DNA from: Mycolicibacterium peregrinum
Lineage (GTDB): Bacteria; Actinomycetota; Actinomycetes; Mycobacteriales; Mycobacteriaceae
Length of the DNA: 64,000 nucleotides
Direction: 5' to 3'
Assembly (NCBI RefSeq): GCF_002102345.1
Contig: NZ_LQPP01000041.1
Location: 107,075-171,074 of the forward strand
Notes under the pieces: generated by a model
Database searches by the model: none
What the model was told of the DNA's origin: nothing
Seen by the model: only the letters and a program-made list of their open reading frames with translations
Position numbers and translations under genes: made by a program
Shown here: positions 49,432 to 58,348 of the stretch, in pieces
How the letters are laid out: each line of letters opens with the position of its first letter
How positions within the stretch are numbered: the stretch's first letter is position 1

Positions 49432-49480
49432 TGGCCAGTTATAGCATCGCTTTTCGGGCGTAACGTGCGATAACTGGCCA
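49432..49480. repeat. 15-bp hairpin with one mismatch, between convergent genes
   Basis: TGGCCAGTTATAGCA (49432-49446) pairs with TGCGATAACTGGCCA (49466-49480) apart from one position; GTTG/CAAC further out can extend the stem. It lies between the typA stop and the stop of the secreted-protein gene at 49494, and a TTTT in the loop makes it a weak terminator candidate. Confidence 0.65.
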
Positions 49481-49493
49481 CTCGCAACAGTTC

Positions 49494-50789
49494 TCAGGCC
49501 GCGTCGCTCTTGGAGCCGGACTTCTTGCCTGGACCGTCATCAGCGGTGGTGTTGCCGGTGGTGGTGGCTTTGCCCGGGGTTGGGCTGTCGACGCCGCCCT
49601 TCAAGCCGAACTTCTCCTTCAGCTGATTGACGGTGGTTTTCAGATCAGTGGTGACGGGCTTGGTCGGTGTCGAAGTGTCCGAGTCCCCGGACACCTTGGT
49701 TCCGGTCTGGCGCGTGCTGAAGTTGAGGCTCTCGCGAAGCTGACTCCGTGCCTTCACCAGCGGCGTTGTCTTCTCGACCGTGGGCTTGTTGACCTCCACC
49801 GTCTCCGCCACGACCTTCTCCGGCGCCGGCGGTGCCGTCTCGACGTCGAGGCTGACCAACTTCTTCGGAGCGGGAAGTTCGCTCACCTTGCTCGTGACCA
49901 ATGTGTTTTGCGGATTGTTCGGATTCTCACTCGGGTCGACGCCGAGCGCCTCGCGGACAACTTCACGGACGGAGTTCGTCGCCTTCCACAACACGTCGTT
50001 CCGGAAGTCCTGAATACCGTCGGCCCGGTTGGGCAACAGCGCCTTCAGCCCGATGGGGATGGCCTGTTGGGTCGGACCGGTGCCCATGAAGGAGTCGGCC
50101 ACCCAAAGCGGAGCGCTGATGAAACTGTCGAGCATGTTGTAGACGGCGACGTTGGGCTCCATGCCGCCGGCGATGTCGACGATCGCCTTGAGCGGTGCGA
50201 ACGGGGCCAGCGCGAGTCCTTCCACCAGCCGATAGCCGGAGTCGAGGGCGCCCGCAGCGAAACCGGCCAGCGGGGTGAGCACGTCGAGGGGAGTGCTGGT
50301 GTCCTGGACCCCGAGGAGATCGGCGATCGATGATCGGAAACTATCGGTCGCCGCCCACAACACGTCGTTGCGGAAGGCCTGAATATCGTCGGCATGGTCG
50401 GGGAACAGCGCTGCCAGGCCCTTGCCGGTGAGTGACGTCTGGTTGATTCCGAGGGCGGGGTCGATCACCCATAGCGGGGCGTCGATGACCTGGCGGATCG
50501 AGTTGTAGAAGGCTTGAGGGTCGCCGTCGGCGATGGCGAGGGCAGCGGCGATGGCGGCCACCGGCAGCTCGGCGATGCCTTGGACGAGACGCAACCCGGA
50601 CTCGGTGAAACCCTCGAGTGCCGCAATCGGATCCGGTGTCGCCATGAGGTTGATATCCGCAACATGCGCGGCTCGCAGTGCTGCCGGCGCCTGTGCGCCG
50701 ACCGGTCCGATGGCCGGGCCGATGGCGATCGCGCCTGCCGCGAGTAGCGCTGTGGCTCCTGTCATCGATTGCTTCACACCGACGGGCAT
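49494..50789 (-). CDS. Exported mycobacterial repeat protein, paralogue A
   Basis: 431 residues from the ATG at 50789, preceded by GGGGGAGG; the frame is open to 51101 without support. A hydrophobic N-terminus (TGATALLAAGAIAIGPAIGP) acts as a signal. The middle is a tandem duplication: residues 54-162 and 168-284 share blocks ..SG.RLV.G, the .APLWV.D segment, and RNDVLW.AT.S. The C-terminus is a Lys/Ser/Thr-rich tail with PVTTDLKTTVNQLKEKFGLK. The same plan (hydrophobic leader, helical middle, charged tail) occurs in genes at 53320, 55140 and 59741. Function unknown; probably in or on the cell envelope. Confidence 0.72.
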   Translation of the reverse strand: MPVGVKQSMTGATALLAAGAIAIGPAIGPVGAQAPAALRAAHVADINLMATPDPIAALEGFTESGLRLVQGIAELPVAAIAAALAIADGDPQAFYNSIRQVIDAPLWVIDPALGINQTSLTGKGLAALFPDHADDIQAFRNDVLWAATDSFRSSIADLLGVQDTSTPLDVLTPLAGFAAGALDSGYRLVEGLALAPFAPLKAIVDIAGGMEPNVAVYNMLDSFISAPLWVADSFMGTGPTQQAIPIGLKALLPNRADGIQDFRNDVLWKATNSVREVVREALGVDPSENPNNPQNTLVTSKVSELPAPKKLVSLDVETAPPAPEKVVAETVEVNKPTVEKTTPLVKARSQLRESLNFSTRQTGTKVSGDSDTSTPTKPVTTDLKTTVNQLKEKFGLKGGVDSPTPGKATTTGNTTADDGPGKKSGSKSDAA

Positions 50790-51395
50790 AGTGCCTCCCC
50801 CTGATTTGGTTGCTCGGGCCGGAAACTGACGGGGTCGACGATATCGCTGACTTAAGAATTTCTCAGGTGAATTTGAGATTTTGCATACACAAATATCGCC
50901 CGAGTGGCCGAGATTTCTGGCAAGTTGAGTCATGCAAGCGAAAATCGCGGACCAATGCGTGATTGGTTTAGCTGAGGGGTGGGGGTAGACCGGAAGGATC
51001 TTTCGGGCGTGACAGGCCGGGCATCGTGACTTGCGCGGAGCTCTGTCAAATACCCTGGAGAGATCTGTATTTCGACGAGGGCGAGTGGGTCGCGACGGCA
51101 CTGCCGGCGCGAAGAATGGCGCGCTCGTCCTTTGTCACATGTTTGCGGTGGCGCGCCCAGCGCTGGCTCGTGCCGGCCTGCAATGTCCGACAGCAATCAG
51201 ATTTGATCTTGTTACAAGTGTTCCGATCGGCCGGTTTCTGCCGCCCACTGTGAATCCATTGCGACTTTTCGCGCGAATTCTCGCCGCCGGTTCCCCTTGC
51301 GATGCGTGCCCGTCACCCTTTGCGGGCCGACGCGTTGAGACACGCTGTCGGTGCGGGGCCGAGCGCGCTTCCGGGCGGTCGATACGCTGAGTGGC
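50790..51395. other. 606-bp divergent intergenic region, no gene seen
   Basis: Between paralogue A and lpqW. The part near 50850-50910 is markedly AT-rich (TTAAGAATTTCTC, AATTTGAGATTTTGCAT) and is the likely promoter of paralogue A. The rest, toward 51390, is GC-rich with open frames of poor composition that I do not accept as genes. No hairpin or RNA gene recognised. Confidence 0.5.
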
Positions 51396-53267
51396 GTGCC
51401 GACACCCCTCCGCCGCGCTCAGTTGACGATCGGGGCGCTCATATCGGTGCCGGCGCTCCTGTTCAGCGGTTGCACTGTGAGCCCGCCGCCGGCTCCGCAG
51501 AGCACCGAGACGACCGAGACGACACCGCCGCCCCCGATGAAGGCGACACAGATCATCATGGCCATCGATTCGATCGGCCCGGGGTTCAACCCGCACCTGT
51601 TGTCGGACCAGTCGCCGGTGAACGCCGCGGTCGCCTCGATGGTGCTGCCGAGTTCCTTCCGGCCGGTACCCGACCCGAAGTCTCCGACGGGCTCGCACTG
51701 GGAGCTCGATCCGACTCTGCTCGAATCGGCCGAGGTGACCAACCAGAACCCGTTCACGGTCACCTACAAGATCCGTCCGGAAGCGCAATGGACCGACAAC
51801 GCCCCCATCGCCGCCGATGACTACTGGTACCTCTGGCGCCAAATGGTCAGCCAACCGGGAGTCGTCGACCCGGCCGGCTATGACCTGATCACCGGTGTCC
51901 AATCGGTGGAGGGCGGCAAGCAGGCGGTGGTCACCTTCTCCCAGCCCTATCCGGCGTGGCGGGAGCTGTTCAACGACATCCTTCCGGCCCACATCGTCAA
52001 GGACATTCCCGGCGGCTTCGGCGCCGGTCTGGCCCGCGCGATGCCGGTGACCGGCGGGCAGTTCCGCGTGGAAAGCATTGACCCGCAACGTGACGAGATC
52101 CTGCTCGCCCGCAACGACAGGTACTGGAGCGCGCCGGCCAAGCCTGACCTGGTGTTGTTCCGACGTGGTGGAGCACCGGCCGCCCTCGCCGATTCCATCC
52201 GCAACGGCGACACCCAGGTGGCCCAGGTGCACGGTGGCGCAGCCACTTTCGCGCAACTAAGCGCGATCCCCGATGTTCGCACCGCGAGGATCGTGACTCC
52301 GCGGGTGATGCAGCTGACGCTTCGCGGAGGGCAGCCCACCTTGGCCGAAGCCCAGGTGCGCAAGGCGATCCTGGGTCTGATCGATGTCGACCTGCTGGCC
52401 TCGGTCGGCGCGGGCGACGACAACACGGTGACGTTGGCGCAGGCGCAGGTGCGCTCACCATCGGATCCCGGCTACGTACCGACAGCCCCTCCGGCGATGT
52501 CGCGGGAGGCTGCGCTTGATCTGTTGCGCGGCGCGGGTTACCAGATCGAGCCCGCGGCCGAGCCGCCCGCTCCGGGCGCGCCGCCGGCCCCGGACAACGG
52601 GAGGCAGCGCATCACCAAGGACGGCGCCGCGCTGACGCTGGTGCTCGGTGTGGCGTCCAACGATCCGACGTCGGTCGCCGTCGCCAACACCGCGGCCGAT
52701 CAGCTTCGCAACGTGGGAATCGACGCCTCGGTGCTGGCCCTCGACCCGGTGGCGCTGTACGGAGATGCGCTGACCAACAACCGGATCGACGCCGTCGTCG
52801 GCTGGCATCAGGCCGGAGGAGACCTGGCCACCAGCCTCGCATCGCGCTACGGCTGCCGGGCGTTGGAGGCGACCGCCGTCTCGACCGCGGTACCCGGGGT
52901 CACTCCCTCGTCGTCGCCGAAGCCCACCACCACGGTCGCACCCCCGGCGCCGAGCACCACACCGACACCCACCCAGCCCATTCCGGCTCCGGAGTCAGGT
53001 GATCTGGTGCAGGCGCCCAGCAACATCACCGGGATCTGTGATCACAGCATTCAGCCGAAAATTGATGCGGCACTGGATGGTTCGCAGAATATTGCCGAGG
53101 TGATCCAGGCTGTCGAGCCGCGTCTGTGGAACATGTCGACAGTTCTCCCGATCCTTCAGGACACGACGATCGTTGCCGCAGGACCGAGTGTGCAGAACGT
53201 CAGTCTGACCGGTGCCGTACCCGTCGGCATCGTCGGTGACGCGGGCAGCTGGACCAAGGGGCGGTAG
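51396..53267 (+). CDS. lpqW: Lipoprotein LpqW, substrate-binding-protein fold
   Basis: 623 residues from the GTG at 51396 (the frame is open to 51351). A signal peptide ends in the lipobox LFSGC, giving a lipidated Cys26. The rest follows the extracytoplasmic SBP_bac_5 fold of oligopeptide-binding proteins: FTVTYKIRPEAQWTDN, ADDYWYLWRQMVSQPG and KADLVLF-type segments, plus a Pro/Thr linker (VAPPAPSTTPTPTQPIPAPE) near 520-545. LpqW is needed for normal LAM and higher PIM synthesis and acts at the PimE branch; pimE is 15 kb upstream. Corresponds to Rv1166. Confidence 0.9.
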   Translation: MPTPLRRAQLTIGALISVPALLFSGCTVSPPPAPQSTETTETTPPPPMKATQIIMAIDSIGPGFNPHLLSDQSPVNAAVASMVLPSSFRPVPDPKSPTGSHWELDPTLLESAEVTNQNPFTVTYKIRPEAQWTDNAPIAADDYWYLWRQMVSQPGVVDPAGYDLITGVQSVEGGKQAVVTFSQPYPAWRELFNDILPAHIVKDIPGGFGAGLARAMPVTGGQFRVESIDPQRDEILLARNDRYWSAPAKPDLVLFRRGGAPAALADSIRNGDTQVAQVHGGAATFAQLSAIPDVRTARIVTPRVMQLTLRGGQPTLAEAQVRKAILGLIDVDLLASVGAGDDNTVTLAQAQVRSPSDPGYVPTAPPAMSREAALDLLRGAGYQIEPAAEPPAPGAPPAPDNGRQRITKDGAALTLVLGVASNDPTSVAVANTAADQLRNVGIDASVLALDPVALYGDALTNNRIDAVVGWHQAGGDLATSLASRYGCRALEATAVSTAVPGVTPSSSPKPTTTVAPPAPSTTPTPTQPIPAPESGDLVQAPSNITGICDHSIQPKIDAALDGSQNIAEVIQAVEPRLWNMSTVLPILQDTTIVAAGPSVQNVSLTGAVPVGIVGDAGSWTKGR

Positions 53268-53276
53268 CAGATCGTG

Positions 53277-53308
53277 CAGTGGGCCCCCTCACGCGAGGAG
53301 GCCCACTG
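53277..53308. terminator. 14-bp stem terminator between lpqW and a convergent gene
   Basis: CAGTGGGCCCCCTC (53277-53290) pairs with GAGGAGGCCCACTG (53295-53308) with one mismatch around a 4-base ACGC loop. It begins 10 bases after the lpqW stop and lies 12 bases from the stop of the convergent gene. Confidence 0.8.
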
Positions 53309-53319
53309 ACTGGGGTGCA

Positions 53320-54564
53320 TCAGGATGCGTCGCCCGACCCTGACGATGACGAGCCTCCGCCGGAGTTCGCCGCGCGGTGCTTGCCTGCCTCGGCTCTCTT
53401 GCCGCTCAGCCCCTCGGTGGCCTTCTTCAGTCCGTCGGTCACACTCTTGACGGACCCCTGAAGGCCCTCACGGACCTGCTTGGCCGAGGCGGACCGGTTG
53501 GTCGACAGGGTCTTGCCGGGTTCGGCCTTGAGACTGTCCTTCACCACCGGGGTGGAGACACTGGACGGCGATTTCGTCGCAGCGGAATCACCGGCAGCAG
53601 TTTCGCTTTCAGCGGGTGCGACCACAACCGGAGCAGCCTCGACCGGAGCAGCGGCAGGTGCCGGTGACACAACGGCGGCCTTCGGGCTGACATCCAGCGT
53701 CACGACCTTCGCCGCGGATGTGAGGGTTGCGTCGGCGGCCGTGCGCGCGGCGTCAGCGGCTGGTGGTGTGATCGCCGCGGCGATCAGCTCGCGGGCCTGT
53801 CGCAGGGTGCTCAGCAGGCCGAGGCTTGGACCGAACACGCCGCCGCCGAGCGCGTCGCCGTTGAGGAACGCATCGGCGACGACGGCAGGACCGCCGAGCA
53901 TCGCGTTGAGGACTCCCAGCGCATCGCCCGCCGTGGCAGAGTCAACGATGTCCTGGCCAACGTTTCCCGCCACCGTGACTGTCCGGTAAGCGACGTTGAG
54001 CAGGCCGAGGGCGGGCAGTGCCACAATCGCCGGGTTGCTCAGCACGTTGGCCAGGTTCTGCACCGGCTGCCTGATGGCATTGATGGCAGGTTCGAGCAAC
54101 GGAAGCGCCGCACCGGCCACCGGGGTGAGGAATGCGCTCCAGAGGTTGGACACCGCGCCGTTGATGTTGCCTGCGAGGAGATCGGTGAGAGAGGCCTGCA
54201 GCAGCGACGGGATGCTCCACGGGTTCGACGGGTCCAGCGCATTGCCCAGTGCGGTGGCAGAGCCCTGCAAGGCTGTGAAGAGCGAACCCGCGGTGGTGAG
54301 CTGATTCGTGATCACCTGCAGCAGGATGGGTGCGGGATCGGTCACCTCCGTGCCGATCAGGGCCGACACATTGGCGATCGTGTTCGCGAACAGGTCCGCA
54401 TAGGCCTGGATTGGATCGGTTGCTGCAGACAGGCTCACCGCGGCCGACGAAACTGTCGGAACCGCGATGTCGGGCATCGGCGGAGCGACCGGACTGATCG
54501 CGATGGCACTGGCTCCGAACAACGCGACGCCAGCGGCGAGATAGGGACGAGCTGCGACTTGCAT
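53320..54564 (-). CDS. Exported mycobacterial repeat protein, paralogue B
   Basis: 414 residues from the ATG at 54564 with an AGGAGAAGC site; an upstream ATG at 54588 is less likely. The leader ARPYLAAGVALFGASAIAIS is nearly identical to that of paralogue C. The helical middle holds ATAGDALGVLNAMLGGPAVV, and the tail carries a SVKSVTDGLKKATEGLSGKR module before a Gly/Ser end. A gene at this place and strand in M. tuberculosis would be PPE17/PE11, but this product has no PE or PPE motif. Function unknown. Confidence 0.72.
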   Translation of the reverse strand: MQVAARPYLAAGVALFGASAIAISPVAPPMPDIAVPTVSSAAVSLSAATDPIQAYADLFANTIANVSALIGTEVTDPAPILLQVITNQLTTAGSLFTALQGSATALGNALDPSNPWSIPSLLQASLTDLLAGNINGAVSNLWSAFLTPVAGAALPLLEPAINAIRQPVQNLANVLSNPAIVALPALGLLNVAYRTVTVAGNVGQDIVDSATAGDALGVLNAMLGGPAVVADAFLNGDALGGGVFGPSLGLLSTLRQARELIAAAITPPAADAARTAADATLTSAAKVVTLDVSPKAAVVSPAPAAAPVEAAPVVVAPAESETAAGDSAATKSPSSVSTPVVKDSLKAEPGKTLSTNRSASAKQVREGLQGSVKSVTDGLKKATEGLSGKRAEAGKHRAANSGGGSSSSGSGDAS

Positions 54565-55092
54565 TGCTTCTCCTCTAGATGGATCCAATCCCCGACGAGG
54601 CTGAAGCTACCTGAGAGTAACTTTACAAATTCGTAATTTTGAAAAGTTGCCGCCGAAGGGCCCGCGGCGGCTAATGGGGTCGTGAGCAAGGTGAACTAGC
54701 TGCTAGATAGCAGTGATTAGGCGATCTTGAGAATATCGCGGATCCCCCGCCTGTCGACGGCGCCGATAGCTGGCGCCAAAGGCCGTTGAATATAACGAGT
54801 TCGCTGTTCCCGTCGATCAGCGGAGAAAGTCATGTGAAACCGAACGCGAACCGGCCGATCTTGATGTTTGCGAAATCAACGGTTCCATGCGCAGTGGGCG
54901 GCAGTCTCCCGGGGCTCTCGAGCGGGACCGGCGGCGGGCTTCCCGCTGCGCTGCAGACGGCACCAGCGGGTTCGCCAGTTCGGTGTCGGGGCAATGAAAA
55001 GTCGGTGGCCGTCATTTTGCGCGACGTGGGTCCGCAGCGGCCCGACGGAGTACACAGCTGAGTGGAGGCTGAGAACTTCCGAAGAAGCGGAA
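54565..55092. other. 528-bp intergenic region, no gene seen
   Basis: Upstream of paralogue B and downstream of paralogue C. AT-rich near 54615-54655 (AACTTTACAAATTCGTAATTTTG on one strand, split here), the likely promoter of paralogue B. The remainder has only unconvincing open frames. Confidence 0.5.
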
Positions 55093-55122
55093 GGCCCTCT
55101 CCATCGGTCGATGGAGAGGGCC
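55093..55122. terminator. Long perfect hairpin after paralogue C
   Basis: GGCCCTCTCCATCG (55093-55106) pairs exactly with CGATGGAGAGGGCC (55109-55122). The two-base spacer means the innermost pairs open as a loop, leaving a stem of about 12 bp. It follows the paralogue C stop by 17 bases on the minus strand. Confidence 0.75.
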
Positions 55123-55139
55123 TGGCGCTGGTGCTGGGG

Positions 55140-56516
55140 CTACTTGTCGGAGCCCTTGTCGGAGCCCTTGTCGGAGCCGCTGGTCGACTCGGACTTCTTC
55201 TGAGCGCCCTTTTGGGTGCCGGGCTTGTCCTTCTTCAGTCCGTCGGTCAGCTTCTTGACGGCGGACTTCACCTGGGTGCGGACGGCCTTGGCAGAGGTCG
55301 CCTTTTCCTGTCCCTTGTCGGCCTTCGGCGATGCCTTCGTCGACAGCTTGGTGGCGGCCTTGGTGGTGTCGTCACTGTCGCTCGCGTCCGTACCGGCGCC
55401 GGCGGAGTCTGCGGCGTCGGCCTTCGGTGCAGCCACACCATCGGCGGCGTCCGAGGCAGCGTCAGGGCCGGCACCGTCGACGACGGCAGAGGCATTGCCC
55501 GCGTTGGCAACTGGGGTTGATGCCGTCTCTTCCTTCAGCGTCGAGACCTCGATCGTCACGGGTGCCGGTGCAGCCAGGGCCTTGGCGGTGGGGAGCTCGA
55601 TCGGCGGGTCGAACGGCTTGGGCTTGAGCTGCTTGAAGGCGTTGGCGAAGGTGTCCTCGATATAGTTGCCCATCGAGATCGTCGCATCGGTTTGGAAGAC
55701 CACACTCTCGGCGAAATCGGCGATGCCGTGTTGGAGCGCATTGATCACCTTGACCGGATCGCCGGTGGTGACGGCGTTCACCACGTCCTGAGCTCCGACG
55801 AGGGCCTGCTTCAGAATGGCTCGCGGCTGACCGTCCAGGTCGTACCCGACGCCGACGGTCGCGGCGGCCAGTCCGATCACGACTCCGATAGCGGCCTCCG
55901 ATGCGGCGTCGATGAGCGGCTGCGGAATGTTGAGTACATGCCCGACCGCGTTGATCTCGGGGGACACCGCGAAGATCAAGATGTTGATGATGGGCTGCAT
56001 CCCGTCCAACACCAAACCGTCGAGCGCACCACCGGGATCACCGGCGGCGATCTTCGCCATCGCGGCCTCGAGTCCGGCGGGCAGGCCGGCGCCCAAGTCG
56101 CTCAAGGCTTGACTGAGAGCGGTCCCGGCCGCAGACGTGGTTTCACCGAGTGCTGCGAGGTTGGGGCCGAAATTCTGGGCCGCGATGACAGCGTCGGCCA
56201 GTACCTTGGCGATCTGCCACGCCGGGGGAGTGGACAGCGCCACCTGGTAACCGGCGACCGCGTTCTCGACGAGCTGCTTCGCGATCGGTGCCGGGTTGGT
56301 GGTCTGGCGCTCGATGATGTTGCTGATCATCGTCTGCGTGGCGGCGAACGCGGGCTCGAAAACCGTCAGCGGGTTGTCCACGGCGGCGGTCAGGGCGACC
56401 GGCATGTGTACCGGCGAGGCGGCCGGTACGGACGGGGCCATCGGGCTGACCGCGATGGCGCTGGCACCCACGAGTGCCACGCCGGCGGCCAGGTATGACC
56501 GGGAAGCGAGCTGCAT
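55140..56516 (-). CDS. Exported mycobacterial repeat protein, paralogue C
   Basis: 458 residues from the ATG at 56516 with a strong AAGGAGATTC site. The leader ASRSYLAAGVALVGASAIAV matches paralogue B closely. The middle shows helical units with VTTGDPVKVINALQHGIAD and IAAGDPGGALDGLVLDG. The tail has the shared module TQVKSAVKKLTDGLKK and then the triple GSDK repeat at the very end. Secreted or envelope-bound, function unknown. Confidence 0.72.
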   Translation of the reverse strand: MQLASRSYLAAGVALVGASAIAVSPMAPSVPAASPVHMPVALTAAVDNPLTVFEPAFAATQTMISNIIERQTTNPAPIAKQLVENAVAGYQVALSTPPAWQIAKVLADAVIAAQNFGPNLAALGETTSAAGTALSQALSDLGAGLPAGLEAAMAKIAAGDPGGALDGLVLDGMQPIINILIFAVSPEINAVGHVLNIPQPLIDAASEAAIGVVIGLAAATVGVGYDLDGQPRAILKQALVGAQDVVNAVTTGDPVKVINALQHGIADFAESVVFQTDATISMGNYIEDTFANAFKQLKPKPFDPPIELPTAKALAAPAPVTIEVSTLKEETASTPVANAGNASAVVDGAGPDAASDAADGVAAPKADAADSAGAGTDASDSDDTTKAATKLSTKASPKADKGQEKATSAKAVRTQVKSAVKKLTDGLKKDKPGTQKGAQKKSESTSGSDKGSDKGSDK

Positions 56517-57033
56517 TGAATCTCCTTACGGGAGCGTAACTAACGTCGGCGCAGAAGTTACCCCAAAGTAAGTTGGGTTGTCTGCAAATTTTCTTAAGTA
56601 ATTTTCAGCTCGCAGGAACCCGTGTGGGCCTCCGCAAATGAACGTCGGGTATCTGAAATATTGCTGGTAGTCGGGATTTCCCGTGGTCGCGTCAACCCAT
56701 TGCGAAACCCATCGTAGCGTTATTGGGCATGGCAGTGGCCCGCTGCAGCAAATAATTGGCAGGTCATGTCACTAGGTTGCCAGCGAAGGCTTGATCGACA
56801 AGCCCGGCCAGGTTACCCAGCGGTAATGTCGCCGCGGCGGCAGCTGGAAAGTTAGCGCGCACACAGTGGACATTGCGGTGTGATCTGTAAAACACGGCCA
56901 CCATGGTTGCGACGCCGCCCACTAATGGGACCAGCGGTCTCGGTATTCGCACCGTGCTTGCGATGGCAACTATGTGGCAGGCTCGGTCAGTTTCAAAATC
57001 TACGGATTTCGTTGCCGAGTTTGCCTGGTCTAA
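56517..57033. other. 517-bp intergenic region, no gene seen
   Basis: Lies between the ClC gene stop and the paralogue C start, both on the minus strand. The first 100 bases hold AAGTAAGTTGGGTTG and AAATTTTCTTAAGTAATTTTC, an AT-rich patch likely to be the paralogue C promoter. I see no convincing gene in the rest. Confidence 0.5.
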
Positions 57034-58347
57034 TCAGTCGACCATTACCTCGCGGCGTCTCTCGGCAAGCGATTGCAGCCCGTGGGCCGCGAGCGCGGCG
57101 GCGAGAAACGGCAGCAGTACCCAGTACGGCGGACGGGCCAACTCCCACACGAAAAGTGCCGCCCAGATAGGGGCCCGCTGCGTCACCGCAAGCACGCCGG
57201 CAGCACAAGTCAACGACACCGCAGCGATGCTCACGGTGTGTTCGGTCCAGGTATTGATCGACAGGGCGATCACGGACCCGAGGGCCGCGCCGGTCGCGAG
57301 CGACGGTGTCAGCATGCCGCCCACCGCCCCGGCACGCAGAAAGATCGCCGTCAGGAGCGGCTTCAGCAGCAGGATCGCCGCGGCCGAGCCCACCGTGAGG
57401 GCGCTGTTCAGGCTGACCGTGAGAATGCTCTTGCCGTTGCCTGGCAGCTCCGGCAACCACACCGAACCCAGGCCCACCAACAGTCCTGCCAGGGCAACGC
57501 CCGGAATGATCAGCCACGACGTGACCGGTACGGCAGGCCGCGCCATGGCCATCATCCGGTTGAACGCCGCCCCCACCACGAACACCAGCGGCGCCATCAC
57601 CAAGGCGAAGGCGGTGAGTAGATAAGACAATTCGGGCTTCGGCCAATCGAGCGGAGCCCGCACATGCGTCACCGGCGATGCGACTGCCACGGCGAGCGCC
57701 GAGGTGATCAACGCGGCGCCGACGGCTCGCGGGTGCCACGTGTGCATCATGATCCGGACCGCGAACAAGGCGCCACCGACCGGGACGCTGTACACCGCGC
57801 CGAGTCCGGCCCCTGCGGCGCAGGCGAGCAGAATCTCGCGGTCGTGGGGTGTCAGTGCCCACCGGGACGTTCCGACGTCACCGAGCACCGCAGCCATCTG
57901 ACGCGGCGCGCCCTCACGTCCCAGGGATGCGCCCGCGCCGACGACCAGAACCTGCAGCCCGGCATCAAGTGTCATCGCTACCCGGGGGATGGGTCGGTGA
58001 TCGGCGATGGTCGAGGCCAGTCCGGGCACCTCGTAGTGCCGGCGCAGAATCCACCAGCCGAAACCCGCCAGCGCGCCACCGATCATCGGTCCGACCGTGC
58101 GTCGCACCGGGCTGCTGTCGGTGACACCGTCGAGCAGCGAGCCGAAGGTGAAGTCGTAGGTGAGGTGTTCGACGAAGTGCAGAAGAACCGTCGTCGCCAT
58201 CCCCGCGAGGCCCGCCAACAACCCGATCACGACGATGCTGCAGCCGAACTCGAGCTCGCGCCGGGTCACCTGAGTGAATGTAGGCGCGGAGGTGGGGCAG
58301 TGCTCGACTTTCTGCGCCGCCCACGGCGCGTCGCTATCGTCAGTCAC
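57034..58347 (-). CDS. ClC-family chloride channel/transporter
   Basis: 437 residues, about eleven membrane segments. The selectivity motif GASLGREGAPRQ is present (GxEGP-type with the gating Glu), as is a second GAVGGMLTPSLATGAALGSV near the second ion-binding segment. ClC proteins exchange Cl- for H+ or conduct Cl-. The GTG at 58347 is one base away from the mshB ATG at 58349, leaving no space for promoters; an in-frame GTG at 58266 (VTRRELEF) is a good alternative start and keeps all membrane segments. Confidence 0.85.
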   Translation of the reverse strand: MTDDSDAPWAAQKVEHCPTSAPTFTQVTRRELEFGCSIVVIGLLAGLAGMATTVLLHFVEHLTYDFTFGSLLDGVTDSSPVRRTVGPMIGGALAGFGWWILRRHYEVPGLASTIADHRPIPRVAMTLDAGLQVLVVGAGASLGREGAPRQMAAVLGDVGTSRWALTPHDREILLACAAGAGLGAVYSVPVGGALFAVRIMMHTWHPRAVGAALITSALAVAVASPVTHVRAPLDWPKPELSYLLTAFALVMAPLVFVVGAAFNRMMAMARPAVPVTSWLIIPGVALAGLLVGLGSVWLPELPGNGKSILTVSLNSALTVGSAAAILLLKPLLTAIFLRAGAVGGMLTPSLATGAALGSVIALSINTWTEHTVSIAAVSLTCAAGVLAVTQRAPIWAALFVWELARPPYWVLLPFLAAALAAHGLQSLAERRREVMVD

Positions 58348-58348
58348 G

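Noticed and set aside
51031..51390. 119-codon plus-strand open frame between paralogue A and lpqW
   Set aside because: No ribosome site, Arg/Cys-rich random composition, and it overlaps the lpqW leader region.
54786..55061. 91-codon plus-strand open frame between paralogues B and C
   Set aside because: No recognisable pattern, weak start context, and it lies in a variable intergenic region.
56764..56952. 62-codon minus-strand open frame between paralogue C and the ClC gene
   Set aside because: No ribosome site or family pattern; ends in an AT-richer noncoding patch.
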